A stretch of DNA of 64,000 nt from contig CALGJQ010000007.1 in the NCBI GenBank assembly GCA_937928545.1, forward strand, positions 1-64,000, written 5' to 3'. Position numbers and translations under genes: made by a program. Below the pieces are notes generated by a model that was not told the DNA's origin, searched no databases, and saw nothing but the letters and a program-made list of their open reading frames with translations. Position 1 is the first letter of the stretch; each line of letters starts with the position of its first letter. Source of the DNA: an uncultured Verrucomicrobiales bacterium (GTDB lineage Bacteria > Verrucomicrobiota > Verrucomicrobiia > Verrucomicrobiales > Akkermansiaceae). This document shows positions 27,435 through 36,158 of the stretch, piece after piece.

Positions 27435-28571
27435 CTAGATTTTTCCGATCACTTTCATCTCATCCCCTGTTTGGTGGCCAGCGGCCAGATAATTGAAAAT
27501 TTCCTCGAGGCCGGAAAAGCGACGAGAAATCAGCGGCGCCACATCATCGGGGAATTGCGCAAGGAAATGGACCGCGGCCTCGACGAATCCGACGTGCCCC
27601 CGAACACCGCGGAGCGTCAGTTCTTTCGTAATCATTGGCTCGATGACGTCCGAGGGCTGATAAGAATTCCGAGCGAAAAGAAGAATCGTCGCTTTTGGCG
27701 GAGCTATCCGAAGTTTTTCTTTGAGATCAACTTTGCCCGAGGTCTCGATTTCCACTCGGCAAGCTGGCAATTTTGAGGATCGGAAATTTGCACTGTCCTG
27801 AACCGGGTGAGCCCAGGCTAGGTCAAGGGCCTCCAAATTTTTCTGTCGAGCTGGGTCCGGTTCAAAAATAAGAGTCTCGATATTCTCCCGCCGCGCAGCC
27901 AAGCCAACCATCGCCCCGATCGGTCCCCCCCCGGAAATGATCAATTGAGTCAGGCCTGGGTGAGCTTTTTTTGCTTCGTCGAGAAGATGAAGGGCGCAAG
28001 CGAGCGGCTCAGCAAGGGCGCCAAGGTCCATTCCCTTTGACTCTCCAACGCTTTCAATGAGAGGTGAAAGAGATGTCGCCGCGCGCTCTGGTAGAATAAT
28101 GGATTTCGTAAAGCAGCCGTCCCGCTGGAAGCCAACCAGCTGGGCATTTAAACATGCATTAGGGCTCCCTTCCCGACACGTAAGACAATCCCAGCAAGGG
28201 AGAAGAGAATCTGAGGTGACTCGATCTCCCGGTTTAAATCTGGATACTCCGTTCCCGACTCCATGGACGATACCGGAGGATTCATGACCCAGAATGACGC
28301 CGCGATCAGTTTCCCAGCCACTCGCTGGACCACAAAATTCAGATTTTCCATCAAGGTCAGATGAAACCGCGAGGAACTCGCTTTTACATACTGATGCTAC
28401 GACGGGGCGGACGTGGATCTCGTGGTCCCTGAGGATGGGAAGTTGAATTTCACTTTCTTCTTCGAGAGAAATGGAGGGATTCAAATAATGTGTCCCGCTT
28501 GTTGGATTTGGAACCGTCGACTGGGCGTGGAGGACGATTTTTTGGATTTTGGAATGAGGCTTGTTTCTCAT
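27435..28571 (-). CDS. Zinc-dependent medium-chain alcohol dehydrogenase
   Basis: A zinc MDR dehydrogenase of about 378 residues. The catalytic domain has CKSEFLAV near the first zinc Cys, GHESSGIVHGVGNGV and the structural zinc cluster PCWDCLTCREGSPNAC with four Cys. The NAD-binding domain has ISGGGPIGAMVGLAA. A polyol, threonine or other secondary alcohol could be the substrate. ATG at 28571 was chosen; a TTG at 28604 extends the frame by 11 residues. The gene follows the receiver-domain gene by 45 to 78 nt and precedes the ANL gene by 9 nt. Confidence 0.82.
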   Translation of the reverse strand: MRNKPHSKIQKIVLHAQSTVPNPTSGTHYLNPSISLEEESEIQLPILRDHEIHVRPVVASVCKSEFLAVSSDLDGKSEFCGPASGWETDRGVILGHESSGIVHGVGNGVSRFKPGDRVTSDSLLPCWDCLTCREGSPNACLNAQLVGFQRDGCFTKSIILPERAATSLSPLIESVGESKGMDLGALAEPLACALHLLDEAKKAHPGLTQLIISGGGPIGAMVGLAARRENIETLIFEPDPARQKNLEALDLAWAHPVQDSANFRSSKLPACRVEIETSGKVDLKEKLRIAPPKATILLFARNSYQPSDVIEPMITKELTLRGVRGHVGFVEAAVHFLAQFPDDVAPLISRRFSGLEEIFNYLAAGHQTGDEMKVIGKI

Positions 28572-28634
28572 GGCGAAGATCGAACCCCAGTTCGATGGTG
28601 CCAATCACGCTATCTTAGCTTCCTAGAATTTTTT

Positions 28635-28653
28635 CTAGCTAGCATCTAGCTAG
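28635..28653. repeat. CTAGCTAG direct and inverted pair
   Basis: Two copies of the palindrome CTAGCTAG (28635-28642 and 28646-28653) three bases apart, so it can read as a hairpin or as a direct repeat. It overlaps the stop codon of the receiver-domain gene. The tract next to it on the plus strand is TTTTTT, so on the minus strand it does not look like a standard terminator. Confidence 0.6.
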
Positions 28654-30224
28654 CTCTTTACCTGAACATCCGCACAAAGGATGCGGTAGTCCTTTTTTCT
28701 ATTCATGGTTTTCAACCCGCCAAATGCAGCGTTTAGGTCGCCGGAGGTTTCCTTTCGAATTTTCGTGAGTGTCGCGTTGGCTACCGCAGCCACGTTTGTT
28801 GGCTCGGTTATCTCTATCTCCAGATTGTCGAGGTGATCCTTGAATGCCGTATTATCGAGCAGATGTTTGTGGACTTCACAAAATTGACCGTTGTCGCTAA
28901 TTTTATCGAATGTGCAGCCCATTGCTAAAATTAGCCATGCTTCATCGCGAGGGTGGGTAATAGCTATTGTCTCTTGGTTTCCAAAACTATATTCGAATTT
29001 CCATTTGCTCTGTTGCTTAGATTTTGAGACTTTGATTTCCAAGCGCTTGGGCGGTTCTACACTCGTCAAAGGTCCAAGATTCAAGCTGCCGGTGTCAAGC
29101 ATGCGTTCACTTGATAGCAGGGAATAAAGGTTTTCAGTTGTCAGATTTGGGGGGCAACTACTGTCGTCGACTTTCAGGCTCTGACAGTCTGGATAGGAGC
29201 GAATGATAGCGAGAAAATCTTCACCGCGCTCACTCAACGCAGGCACCCTAATCAGGGAAACCTTTTCTCTATCGAGGAAAGTCCCCCAGGTTTCGCTCAT
29301 CTTGCCGATTCCGGTTTCCAGCCAAATGATCAGAGGGCGACAGGGTCTACTAAGAACGGTTCCTGCGATTTTACTTTGGAGCGACCACCCGTTGTCTAAC
29401 AGCTTAGTAAACTCTCTAATGATCCATGAAAGCCCCTGAGTAGAGAGGGGAACGCACAAAACTAAGGGAGAAGATTTGTCTCCTTCTGAGTCAGTAGATG
29501 ACGGTAACATTTCAGGAGCATTATTGTCTGCGCCTTCAAAGAGAAACTTGTATAAGTAGTCTTGATCATCGATCATCGTTACTCTCCGATACTCCTTTCC
29601 GAAATGAACCCTGGTTGCAGCTTTCATTTCTATCTGCTCGCCTTTTGTTCCAACTAAGCAGACTACTTTAGCGTCATCATTCTCGATGGAAAATGCTGCC
29701 TTCGCGACTTTGCCTTGAAAATCTCCGATGCTTGTCGAGAGCCCTGCAAGAGGATTCCCTTGGACGGTATCAAAGTCTTTAAGACTACGGAGAACATTTT
29801 TAAAGGCGGCGTAAAACGCCAAGGTATCCCTTTTGTCTTGAATCCTAGATGGCTTGATGGTCACAGCGAATTGAGCCCAGTGTTTTTTTTGGGGAGGGAA
29901 ATCATCGCGAGAGCCTGTCGTATACAAAATGTAAGGTGACTTCTCAGGACGGGCTTCTTTATAGTAACTGATGATGCGTTCAGGCATCGTGTACTCATTT
30001 TCTTGGTCGATGATATCGACGACCAGAATCTCTGGCTGGTAGTTTTGCTCGAGTCGTGTCTTGAGAGCATCGACAGACATAAAAACTTCAATGGCTGGGT
30101 CGCGCCCATTCAATAGAGCCTTACAATGTTTGCAGACCATTTCAATAGTCTGCTCCAACAGCTTCCGATCTTCCTTAACATCATCAACAATACCAATCTG
30201 AAGTTGTTTTTCTCTATCACTCAT
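28650..30224 (-). CDS. Receiver-domain protein with unusual C-terminal region
   Basis: A protein of about 524 residues from the ATG at 30224. It has a clear response-regulator receiver domain: acidic pair D14-D15 (GIVDDVKED), phospho-acceptor D70 (ILVVDII), the Thr pair T102-T103 (ILYTTGS) and K124 (VTIKPS). The rest (about 130-524) has no plain family hit. A segment VVCLVGTKGEQIEMKAATRV resembles a P-loop helix of sigma-54 activators without the P-loop, and IRVPALSERGEDFLAII resembles their PLRERxED element, so a worn AAA+ effector is possible (inference). The start overlaps the stop of the large kinase-like gene by 4 nt, so the two work together. The start was moved from an upstream in-frame start at 30299 that lies inside that gene. 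Confidence 0.75.
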   Translation of the reverse strand: MSDREKQLQIGIVDDVKEDRKLLEQTIEMVCKHCKALLNGRDPAIEVFMSVDALKTRLEQNYQPEILVVDIIDQENEYTMPERIISYYKEARPEKSPYILYTTGSRDDFPPQKKHWAQFAVTIKPSRIQDKRDTLAFYAAFKNVLRSLKDFDTVQGNPLAGLSTSIGDFQGKVAKAAFSIENDDAKVVCLVGTKGEQIEMKAATRVHFGKEYRRVTMIDDQDYLYKFLFEGADNNAPEMLPSSTDSEGDKSSPLVLCVPLSTQGLSWIIREFTKLLDNGWSLQSKIAGTVLSRPCRPLIIWLETGIGKMSETWGTFLDREKVSLIRVPALSERGEDFLAIIRSYPDCQSLKVDDSSCPPNLTTENLYSLLSSERMLDTGSLNLGPLTSVEPPKRLEIKVSKSKQQSKWKFEYSFGNQETIAITHPRDEAWLILAMGCTFDKISDNGQFCEVHKHLLDNTAFKDHLDNLEIEITEPTNVAAVANATLTKIRKETSGDLNAAFGGLKTMNRKKDYRILCADVQVKS

Positions 30225-33200
30225 TGAAGTAGCGGGAGGTTGAATTCCTGAATGTAAGCCTCGGTGTCTTCCTTTGGAGAATACCAAAATCCGCCACATC
30301 GTTCGACCAATCGGGAAGCAATTTGATTGCCTTTTCCCGAGCGGTTCTCGATTTCCCCAACTTTATTGGGAGTGCTTCTGATCTCTACTTCAACGAATCG
30401 GCGGTCGTGTTCGTCATCTTGAATATCGATGACGTTGAAGTTCACATTGATTGGCGATTCGGGTTGGGAGTATGTCAACGCATTCTCCAACACAGAAGAG
30501 AGAATCTTACGAAGGTGGATTGGAGAAATCTGGCAATAGTACTCCTGCTGCTGTTCATTGAAATCATCAAAGCGTTTTCTGTCAGCTCCTTGAGTGATCA
30601 GCTCTTTCAGCTGTTTAACTAAAGGTGCGCAACTCCAGTGGTTTACGGAGGTAGTTTGCGAGATCCGTCCGAGATAGCCGGTGACCATAGCTCGGTAGGC
30701 TCGGTGGAAATCTTCGTCGAGATCCTGTTGCTGATCCGGAGTCAAATTCCTCCAGCCGTCACGCTGAAGTTTCCGCTTAAAGGAATGTAGCTCAAATGCG
30801 GGATGAGAAAGTGGATCGGTATCAGCTGAATCGTTTAATCTAAGGATGTGTGCGAGGCAAAGGCCATAGTCCTGATGTAGCCGATGAATGAGTATTTGCT
30901 GGAGAGTCTCAGTGTTAAGTGCTTCATCGGGAGTTTTGTCGTAAAGCTTTATAAAAAATTCGTTGTCTATTTTACCTCCTTCGAGTGTGTCTCGCTGAGT
31001 GCTATCTAGAAAATCGTCGCATTCAATGAGAGTTGTCTTAATATGGCGGTGTTTGGAGCTGATCATCGTATCGGCTAGGATGACGATTTCTTCGTTCTCA
31101 GGGTGGGGTTTGATTGAGTCTGATTCTTCCTCAATTTTTTGGCAGAGATATTTCAAGATCGTTTCAATTAAATTTGTTTCATCTGGTCGAAGAGTGCGCC
31201 AATCGAGTGAAATGCGAATGGCGAGCTGGGTTTGTTGCAGATAAAACTCAATGGCGGTGACGGAAGTTCCCTTAAACACGGATCCACTGAAAAACAGGTT
31301 TAGAATATCTTCCTCGAATTTGTTGCGAAGCAGCAGCGCATCTGTAAGAGCAATATATCCTTTAATACTTTCATTCAATTTAATCGAAACACCAAGATCG
31401 GAGAGCCTCCGCGACATAACGGCAACAACGTTCCTTATCGGTAAAAGGCCCCGTGCTGGGTCCCAGTTAGGCGGTAGAACTGACCCTGCATCATCCCCTT
31501 GCAGAAGGGAGTGGATTTTGGGAACGGAATCTGTGTCGTCCGCAAGACGTTTTCTTACCTCTTCAGTGTAAGCCCATAATAGGGTCATTAATGATGACTC
31601 TCTGGAGCTGCCCAGAATACTCGCCTCTTCTGGCTTGATTTCTGCGCATGAATTTACGAGACACTGTAAATATTTCTCAAAAACCTTTGGGTCGTCCAGT
31701 GCAAATGACAGAATGCACAACCGCATACCAAGCTGCCTTAGGTGAGGGATGGAATCCTTATTAATTGAATCGAGTATTTTATTAGCGATTTTATGCCGGA
31801 AAGATGTGTCGAGCGAAGGTTCACAAATCTTTGGTGTGAGCCTAAGGATGGTTTCGGGAACCGTTTGTTGAAGGAGTTTCTGGAGAGTCCAGCTGAAGTC
31901 AGGGTCAAGCTCCTGCAACATTTGAGAAAATTCTCGGACGACCGCCCCACTGAGGTGGGTTTTGAGATTATTGTCGGAGTGGCTTAGAAGCTGATCCAAG
32001 AGATCTTCCCAGTTGGACGGCTTGTATCGGGCCAAGGTGCGAAAGAACCCAGCCAGAGAAAGGGAGTGAGGCTCCCGTTTTAGTGCCTGCGTGTAGTGGG
32101 TCGCCGCTTTTCCCCACTCACGGTTGGCTTCATGACACTGTGCTATTTTCGAGAAGACAATTGCTCGGCTTTTAGGACTTTGAGAGTCATCGGACTGCAG
32201 GACCTTATTGAGCACGCTAATGGCAGCACCGTTTTTTCCGGTCAACCTCATCGCGCTCGCATTCAAAAGAGTCAGATAAAAAAGTTGCCTATCGTTTATG
32301 ATCCCTAAGATCTTGCGAAGGTTAACGATTTTACTGATTTCTTCCACGCACTCTTCTGCCTTCCCTGCCTCGATGAGTTTCCCCGTGGACTGACAATACT
32401 GTTTGAATTTTTCAGGGTCGACGAGAGTTAGTGGATCGAGATCTGAAATAGATGGAACTGATCCATTTGCCATCGCCTCCTCTAAGGCTTGGCAAAATTG
32501 TTCGTTCAAACTGGGTGTTTTTTGCGCTAATGCTGCTAGTGGCCGTAATTTCTCATGAGTCTCAAGGATGCTTGAGTTGTCTATGTAGGCTTCTTGAGCT
32601 TCTTTCTTTTTACCCAGTTCGAGGTAGGATTTGACTATGCAATAGATCGCCCAAGCTAGGTTGAGTCGGTTAATTTCGCTAGTGTTAGAGGTTGACTTGG
32701 TGGCTAGCAGACAAAACTTCCCTTGGACTAGGCTCTTCCCCCAATCCTCGTTGGTAAGGTGCAAGTGACCAATCATTTGATGAGCTTTAGCGTGCACAGG
32801 ATCAACGACTTGATGGTCATTTGGATCTTGTTCACCTACGACTTCGCAAGCTTGCTTAGTCAAGGATTGCGCTTCTTCTTCGCTTGTATTCGAACGGTAG
32901 CTAATTCGAGCGAGAGTCAATAGAAGTCCGAATAGGCGATCGCTGTTGCGTAACTGTGAATCATGCTCAGCCAGCTTGATGGCTTTCTCAAGAGATTCGG
33001 TAGCCTTACTTGGATTATTTACCAATCGGTAAAACCGAGCTTCCGTATCGTGGAATTCGTATTTCTTTTTCGGATGTATCCTATCTCCAACTTTCTCATA
33101 AACTTTTCGGGCCTCTTGCAGGGATTCGTCAGCCAAATTTGTAAGAGTCTCGTAGTTTGATGTGTGCTCATTGAGAGTTAGGCAAATGAATGCGCAATTT

Positions 33201-34162
33201 ACAGATGCGTTGGCTAATTGTCCTTGGTTGTGGTGTTCTTGAGAGTGATTTTTGGCATCTTTAATCCACTGAACACAATTATTAACGATTCCAATAATCT
33301 GATTTACCAATTCTTCGATCTTGGAAGTCTGGTAGGTATTGACTAAAACGCGAAGATAATCTCTTAGGTCATCGAGAATCCTGAATTTTGTTTTTTCTGG
33401 TGATTCTCCATCGAACAGCGAAGACGAAATATCGAATCGGAGCCTGGAAATATACTCCAAAGCTTCGAAATGACGTTTTTTCATCACCGTTGAATCTTGC
33501 TTCTTTAGCTGTTCGAGTATCTTTTGATGAAAATGATATAGTGCTTCTCTATTATCTGACTGATTGTTCTGATCACTAACTGCGATCTCAGCTATTTTAG
33601 CCAAGATGGGCTCAAGAGCTTCATTACAATCGGCTACATGGGTACGAAGCACATTCAGCTTCTGAACTATTTGCGTGGTTGGTGTCTCTGCAACAAAGTT
33701 GCGAAGGGAATGCGGTATGCTGTCACATCCGAATTTTTGTTCAATATCGTCGAGTCCACTTCTTAGTCTAGCACCTTGTGTTGGCGCAAATTCGCTAGCT
33801 TGGATAGTCCCTCTGGAAATTTTTGTGGCAATAAAATTCAGACAAGGCTCCAAGAATTTTGTCGAGTTTCCGGGTAGGCCAAGAGCAGCAGTTTTTACGG
33901 ACATCACGAGCGAGTTTCGGAACCATGGTGCAGGGTTTCCTGGGCCCGGCCAGCAAACCATTTGAGCCCAAAGCGAAATTGCATAGAGGTTGCGTCGTTC
34001 GTTGCTATCCTCCTCCTCATTCTCCAACAACTCGCGAGCTTTGTCTGTAAGGAGAAAAATTTCCCGGGTTTTTTTTTGGGGTTCCGCAACCGGGCCTATA
34101 GCGCTTTTAATCTTTTCGCTTAGACATTCGAGGCTTACGAGGCTTCTATCGTTAAAACTCAT
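30221..34162 (-). CDS. TPR-rich protein with C-terminal histidine-kinase-like ATPase
   Basis: A 1313-residue soluble protein. The centre holds several TPR-like helical pairs (for example AIVFSKIAQCHEANREWGKA and WAIYCIVKSYLELGKKKEAQ, roughly residues 330-800). The end (about 1208-1313) is a GHKL ATPase: N-box LRKILSSVLENALTYS with Asn1227, and glycine box SGKGNQIASRLVERCGG at 1275-1291. The usual DxGxG box between them is not seen, so ATP binding may be altered. A phospho-accepting His is not certain; H1126 (FELHSFKRK) and H1153 (EDFHRAY) are candidates. No membrane helix is seen. A good ribosome site GGAGGA precedes the ATG by 5 nt. Paired by a 4-nt overlap with the receiver protein. The AT-rich codon use differs from neighbours. 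Confidence 0.75.
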   Translation of the reverse strand: MSFNDRSLVSLECLSEKIKSAIGPVAEPQKKTREIFLLTDKARELLENEEEDSNERRNLYAISLWAQMVCWPGPGNPAPWFRNSLVMSVKTAALGLPGNSTKFLEPCLNFIATKISRGTIQASEFAPTQGARLRSGLDDIEQKFGCDSIPHSLRNFVAETPTTQIVQKLNVLRTHVADCNEALEPILAKIAEIAVSDQNNQSDNREALYHFHQKILEQLKKQDSTVMKKRHFEALEYISRLRFDISSSLFDGESPEKTKFRILDDLRDYLRVLVNTYQTSKIEELVNQIIGIVNNCVQWIKDAKNHSQEHHNQGQLANASVNCAFICLTLNEHTSNYETLTNLADESLQEARKVYEKVGDRIHPKKKYEFHDTEARFYRLVNNPSKATESLEKAIKLAEHDSQLRNSDRLFGLLLTLARISYRSNTSEEEAQSLTKQACEVVGEQDPNDHQVVDPVHAKAHQMIGHLHLTNEDWGKSLVQGKFCLLATKSTSNTSEINRLNLAWAIYCIVKSYLELGKKKEAQEAYIDNSSILETHEKLRPLAALAQKTPSLNEQFCQALEEAMANGSVPSISDLDPLTLVDPEKFKQYCQSTGKLIEAGKAEECVEEISKIVNLRKILGIINDRQLFYLTLLNASAMRLTGKNGAAISVLNKVLQSDDSQSPKSRAIVFSKIAQCHEANREWGKAATHYTQALKREPHSLSLAGFFRTLARYKPSNWEDLLDQLLSHSDNNLKTHLSGAVVREFSQMLQELDPDFSWTLQKLLQQTVPETILRLTPKICEPSLDTSFRHKIANKILDSINKDSIPHLRQLGMRLCILSFALDDPKVFEKYLQCLVNSCAEIKPEEASILGSSRESSLMTLLWAYTEEVRKRLADDTDSVPKIHSLLQGDDAGSVLPPNWDPARGLLPIRNVVAVMSRRLSDLGVSIKLNESIKGYIALTDALLLRNKFEEDILNLFFSGSVFKGTSVTAIEFYLQQTQLAIRISLDWRTLRPDETNLIETILKYLCQKIEEESDSIKPHPENEEIVILADTMISSKHRHIKTTLIECDDFLDSTQRDTLEGGKIDNEFFIKLYDKTPDEALNTETLQQILIHRLHQDYGLCLAHILRLNDSADTDPLSHPAFELHSFKRKLQRDGWRNLTPDQQQDLDEDFHRAYRAMVTGYLGRISQTTSVNHWSCAPLVKQLKELITQGADRKRFDDFNEQQQEYYCQISPIHLRKILSSVLENALTYSQPESPINVNFNVIDIQDDEHDRRFVEVEIRSTPNKVGEIENRSGKGNQIASRLVERCGGFWYSPKEDTEAYIQEFNLPLLQ

Positions 34163-34515
34163 CTCATTCCTCCGACATACTATTGGAGGTTCTTCCTCGG
34201 TTCAAGAATATCGTGAGGGGGTCTACAATGCCCAAGTGTTCCCCCCAAATACCTGCTCGACGCAAGCTGAATGCCTAGCACTTCAGTGCGATACCTGCAT
34301 TGAATTTTGTAAAAATTCGCGTGCCGATAGATGTTGGGATTCTGGTGTCCCGTTTTCATTCTGAGACTAGCATGAGTATGGAAGAAAAGATAAATTTCAT
34401 GGGGTTTAAGAGAATTGGAGTGAGTTCGACTTGTGTCTGTGAGCTTAGAAGAATTTTTTAAAAAAAGCCCGAACCTTTGAAGGGTCCGGGCTTTTTTAAA
34501 TGAGTCTTGCGAGGA
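34163..34515. other. 353-nt intergenic region upstream of the TPR/receiver operon
   Basis: Between the TPR-ATPase gene and the ilvC stop. It holds the operon's upstream region and the ilvC terminator at 34460-34498. On the minus strand TTGAAC (34200-34205) and TAGTAT (34177-34182) are 17 bp apart, a possible promoter. Transcription from it would begin inside the ribosome site, so it is doubtful, and another upstream promoter may be used. No convincing ORF or RNA gene seen in the rest. Confidence 0.4.
34460..34498. terminator. Terminator downstream of ilvC
   Basis: Stem AAAAAAGCCCGAACC with GGGTCCGGGCTTTTTT around a TTTGAA loop, with A and T runs on either side. It ends ilvC transcription (minus). 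Confidence 0.85.
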
Positions 34516-35991
34516 CTAGGCTGTGATTGGCTTCATCGCACCCATGGCTTCGCGGAGGTAGATGCCGATTTCTTCGACGTCGTGGTTGCGAATGATCGCG
34601 TTGACTTGAACGAGGGTCTGGTTGTCGACGCTGCCGTCGGTGTCGCCGAGGCCTTTTCCGATGACGCGGGTGTCAACGCTGGTCATGAAGTCCTTCAAGA
34701 GAGGGACGGCGGCGTGGCTGAAGAGGTAGCAGCCGTATTCAGCGGTGTCAGAAATGACGCGGTTCATTTCGTAAAGTTTCTTACGAGCGATGGTGTTCGC
34801 GATGAGGGGAGTCTCGTGGAGGGACTCGTAGTAAGCGGACTCTGGCTCGATGCCGGCTTCCACCATGGCTTCGTAGGCAAGTTCAACACCAGCACGGACC
34901 ATCGCGATCATGAGGATGCCTTTGTCGAAGAACTCCTGCTCGGAAATTTCGCCTTCGCCTTCAGTCTGCTCAAATTCGGTTTCGCCGGTGTCCTTACGCC
35001 AGCCGAGGAGGTTGACGTCGTCGTTGGCCCAGTCAGCCATCATGGTGCTGGAGAACTCACCGGAGATGATGTCGTCCATGTGCTTGTAGAAAAGATCGCG
35101 CATGATGTCCTTAAGCTCTTCGGAGAGCTGGAAGGCTTCGAGCTTCGCAGGGTTGGAGAGGCGATCCATCATGTTAGTGATGCCGCCGTGCTTGAGGGCT
35201 TCGGTGACGACTTCCCAGCCGTTTTGGATGAATTTCACGGCCCACTTGGGGTCGATGCCATCGGCCTTCATTTTGTCGAAGCAGAGAATGGAACCGGCTT
35301 GGAGAAGTCCGCAGAGAATGGTCTGCTCACCCATGAGGTCGGACTTGACTTCAGCAACGAAGGAGGACTCAAGAACACCCGCCTTGTCGCCGCCTTGGGC
35401 AACGGCGAGGGCTTTGGCGAGTTCCATCCCTTCGCCGGTAGGATCGTTCTCGACGTGGCAAGCGATGAGAGTGGGAACCCCGAAGCCGCGCTTGTATTCC
35501 TCGCGGACTTCTGAGCCGGGGGATTTTGGAGCAACCATGATGACGGTGAGGTCTTTACGAATCTGAGTGCCTTCCTCGACGATGTTGAAACCGTGAGCGT
35601 AGGAGAAGGTCGCGCCTTCCTTCATGTGAGGAATAACGGTCTCGACAACCTTGGTGTGTTGCTTGTCAGGAGCGAGGTTCATGACGATGTCAGCGGTGGG
35701 GAGCATTTCTTCGTAGGTACCGACCTTGAAACCATTTTCAGTGGCGTTGAGGAATGACTGGCGTTTCTCAGAAATTGCTTCGGCACGGAGCGTGTAGGAG
35801 ACGTCGAGACCGGAGTCGCGCATGTTGAGGCCCTGGTTGAGTCCTTGAGCGCCACAACCGACGATGACGATCTTGAGGCCCTTAGCAGCGGTGACGCCAT
35901 TGGCGAACTCGGAAGCATCCATGAAGCGGCAGGTGCCGAGCTCATCGAGCTGGCGACGGAGAGGAAGAGTATTGAAGTAATTCGTGCTCAT
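34516..35991 (-). CDS. ilvC: Ketol-acid reductoisomerase, class II (long form)
   Basis: Second step in valine and isoleucine synthesis, NADPH and Mg2+-dependent. The 491-residue length marks the long class II form as in E. coli and plants. The NADPH site has [19 protein letters not shown], then [22 protein letters not shown] and [14 protein letters not shown]. The duplicated knotted domain has [16 protein letters not shown] and later [18 protein letters not shown]. The run [15 protein letters not shown] is the typical N-terminus. A monocistronic unit, ending at the terminator at 34460-34498. Confidence 0.97.
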   Translation of the reverse strand: MSTNYFNTLPLRRQLDELGTCRFMDASEFANGVTAAKGLKIVIVGCGAQGLNQGLNMRDSGLDVSYTLRAEAISEKRQSFLNATENGFKVGTYEEMLPTADIVMNLAPDKQHTKVVETVIPHMKEGATFSYAHGFNIVEEGTQIRKDLTVIMVAPKSPGSEVREEYKRGFGVPTLIACHVENDPTGEGMELAKALAVAQGGDKAGVLESSFVAEVKSDLMGEQTILCGLLQAGSILCFDKMKADGIDPKWAVKFIQNGWEVVTEALKHGGITNMMDRLSNPAKLEAFQLSEELKDIMRDLFYKHMDDIISGEFSSTMMADWANDDVNLLGWRKDTGETEFEQTEGEGEISEQEFFDKGILMIAMVRAGVELAYEAMVEAGIEPESAYYESLHETPLIANTIARKKLYEMNRVISDTAEYGCYLFSHAAVPLLKDFMTSVDTRVIGKGLGDTDGSVDNQTLVQVNAIIRNHDVEEIGIYLREAMGAMKPITA

Positions 35992-36158
35992 TTTGATCGT
36001 TTTGGAAATGGTCGTTGTGACGGGGTCTGAATGTCAGAAAAGGGGACTTTGTAAACCCAGAACCGCATTGAATCCCCGTAATTCGGCAAAAAGTCTCGGT
36101 CGAGACTCGACAATAGGCCTCTTGAGTGATTAAGACGCGCGCTCAACGAGACCTTTCT

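Noticed and set aside
34507-35514. 335-aa frame on the plus strand opposite ilvC
   Set aside because: Complement of ilvC with low-complexity Val/Asp/Gly content and no domain.
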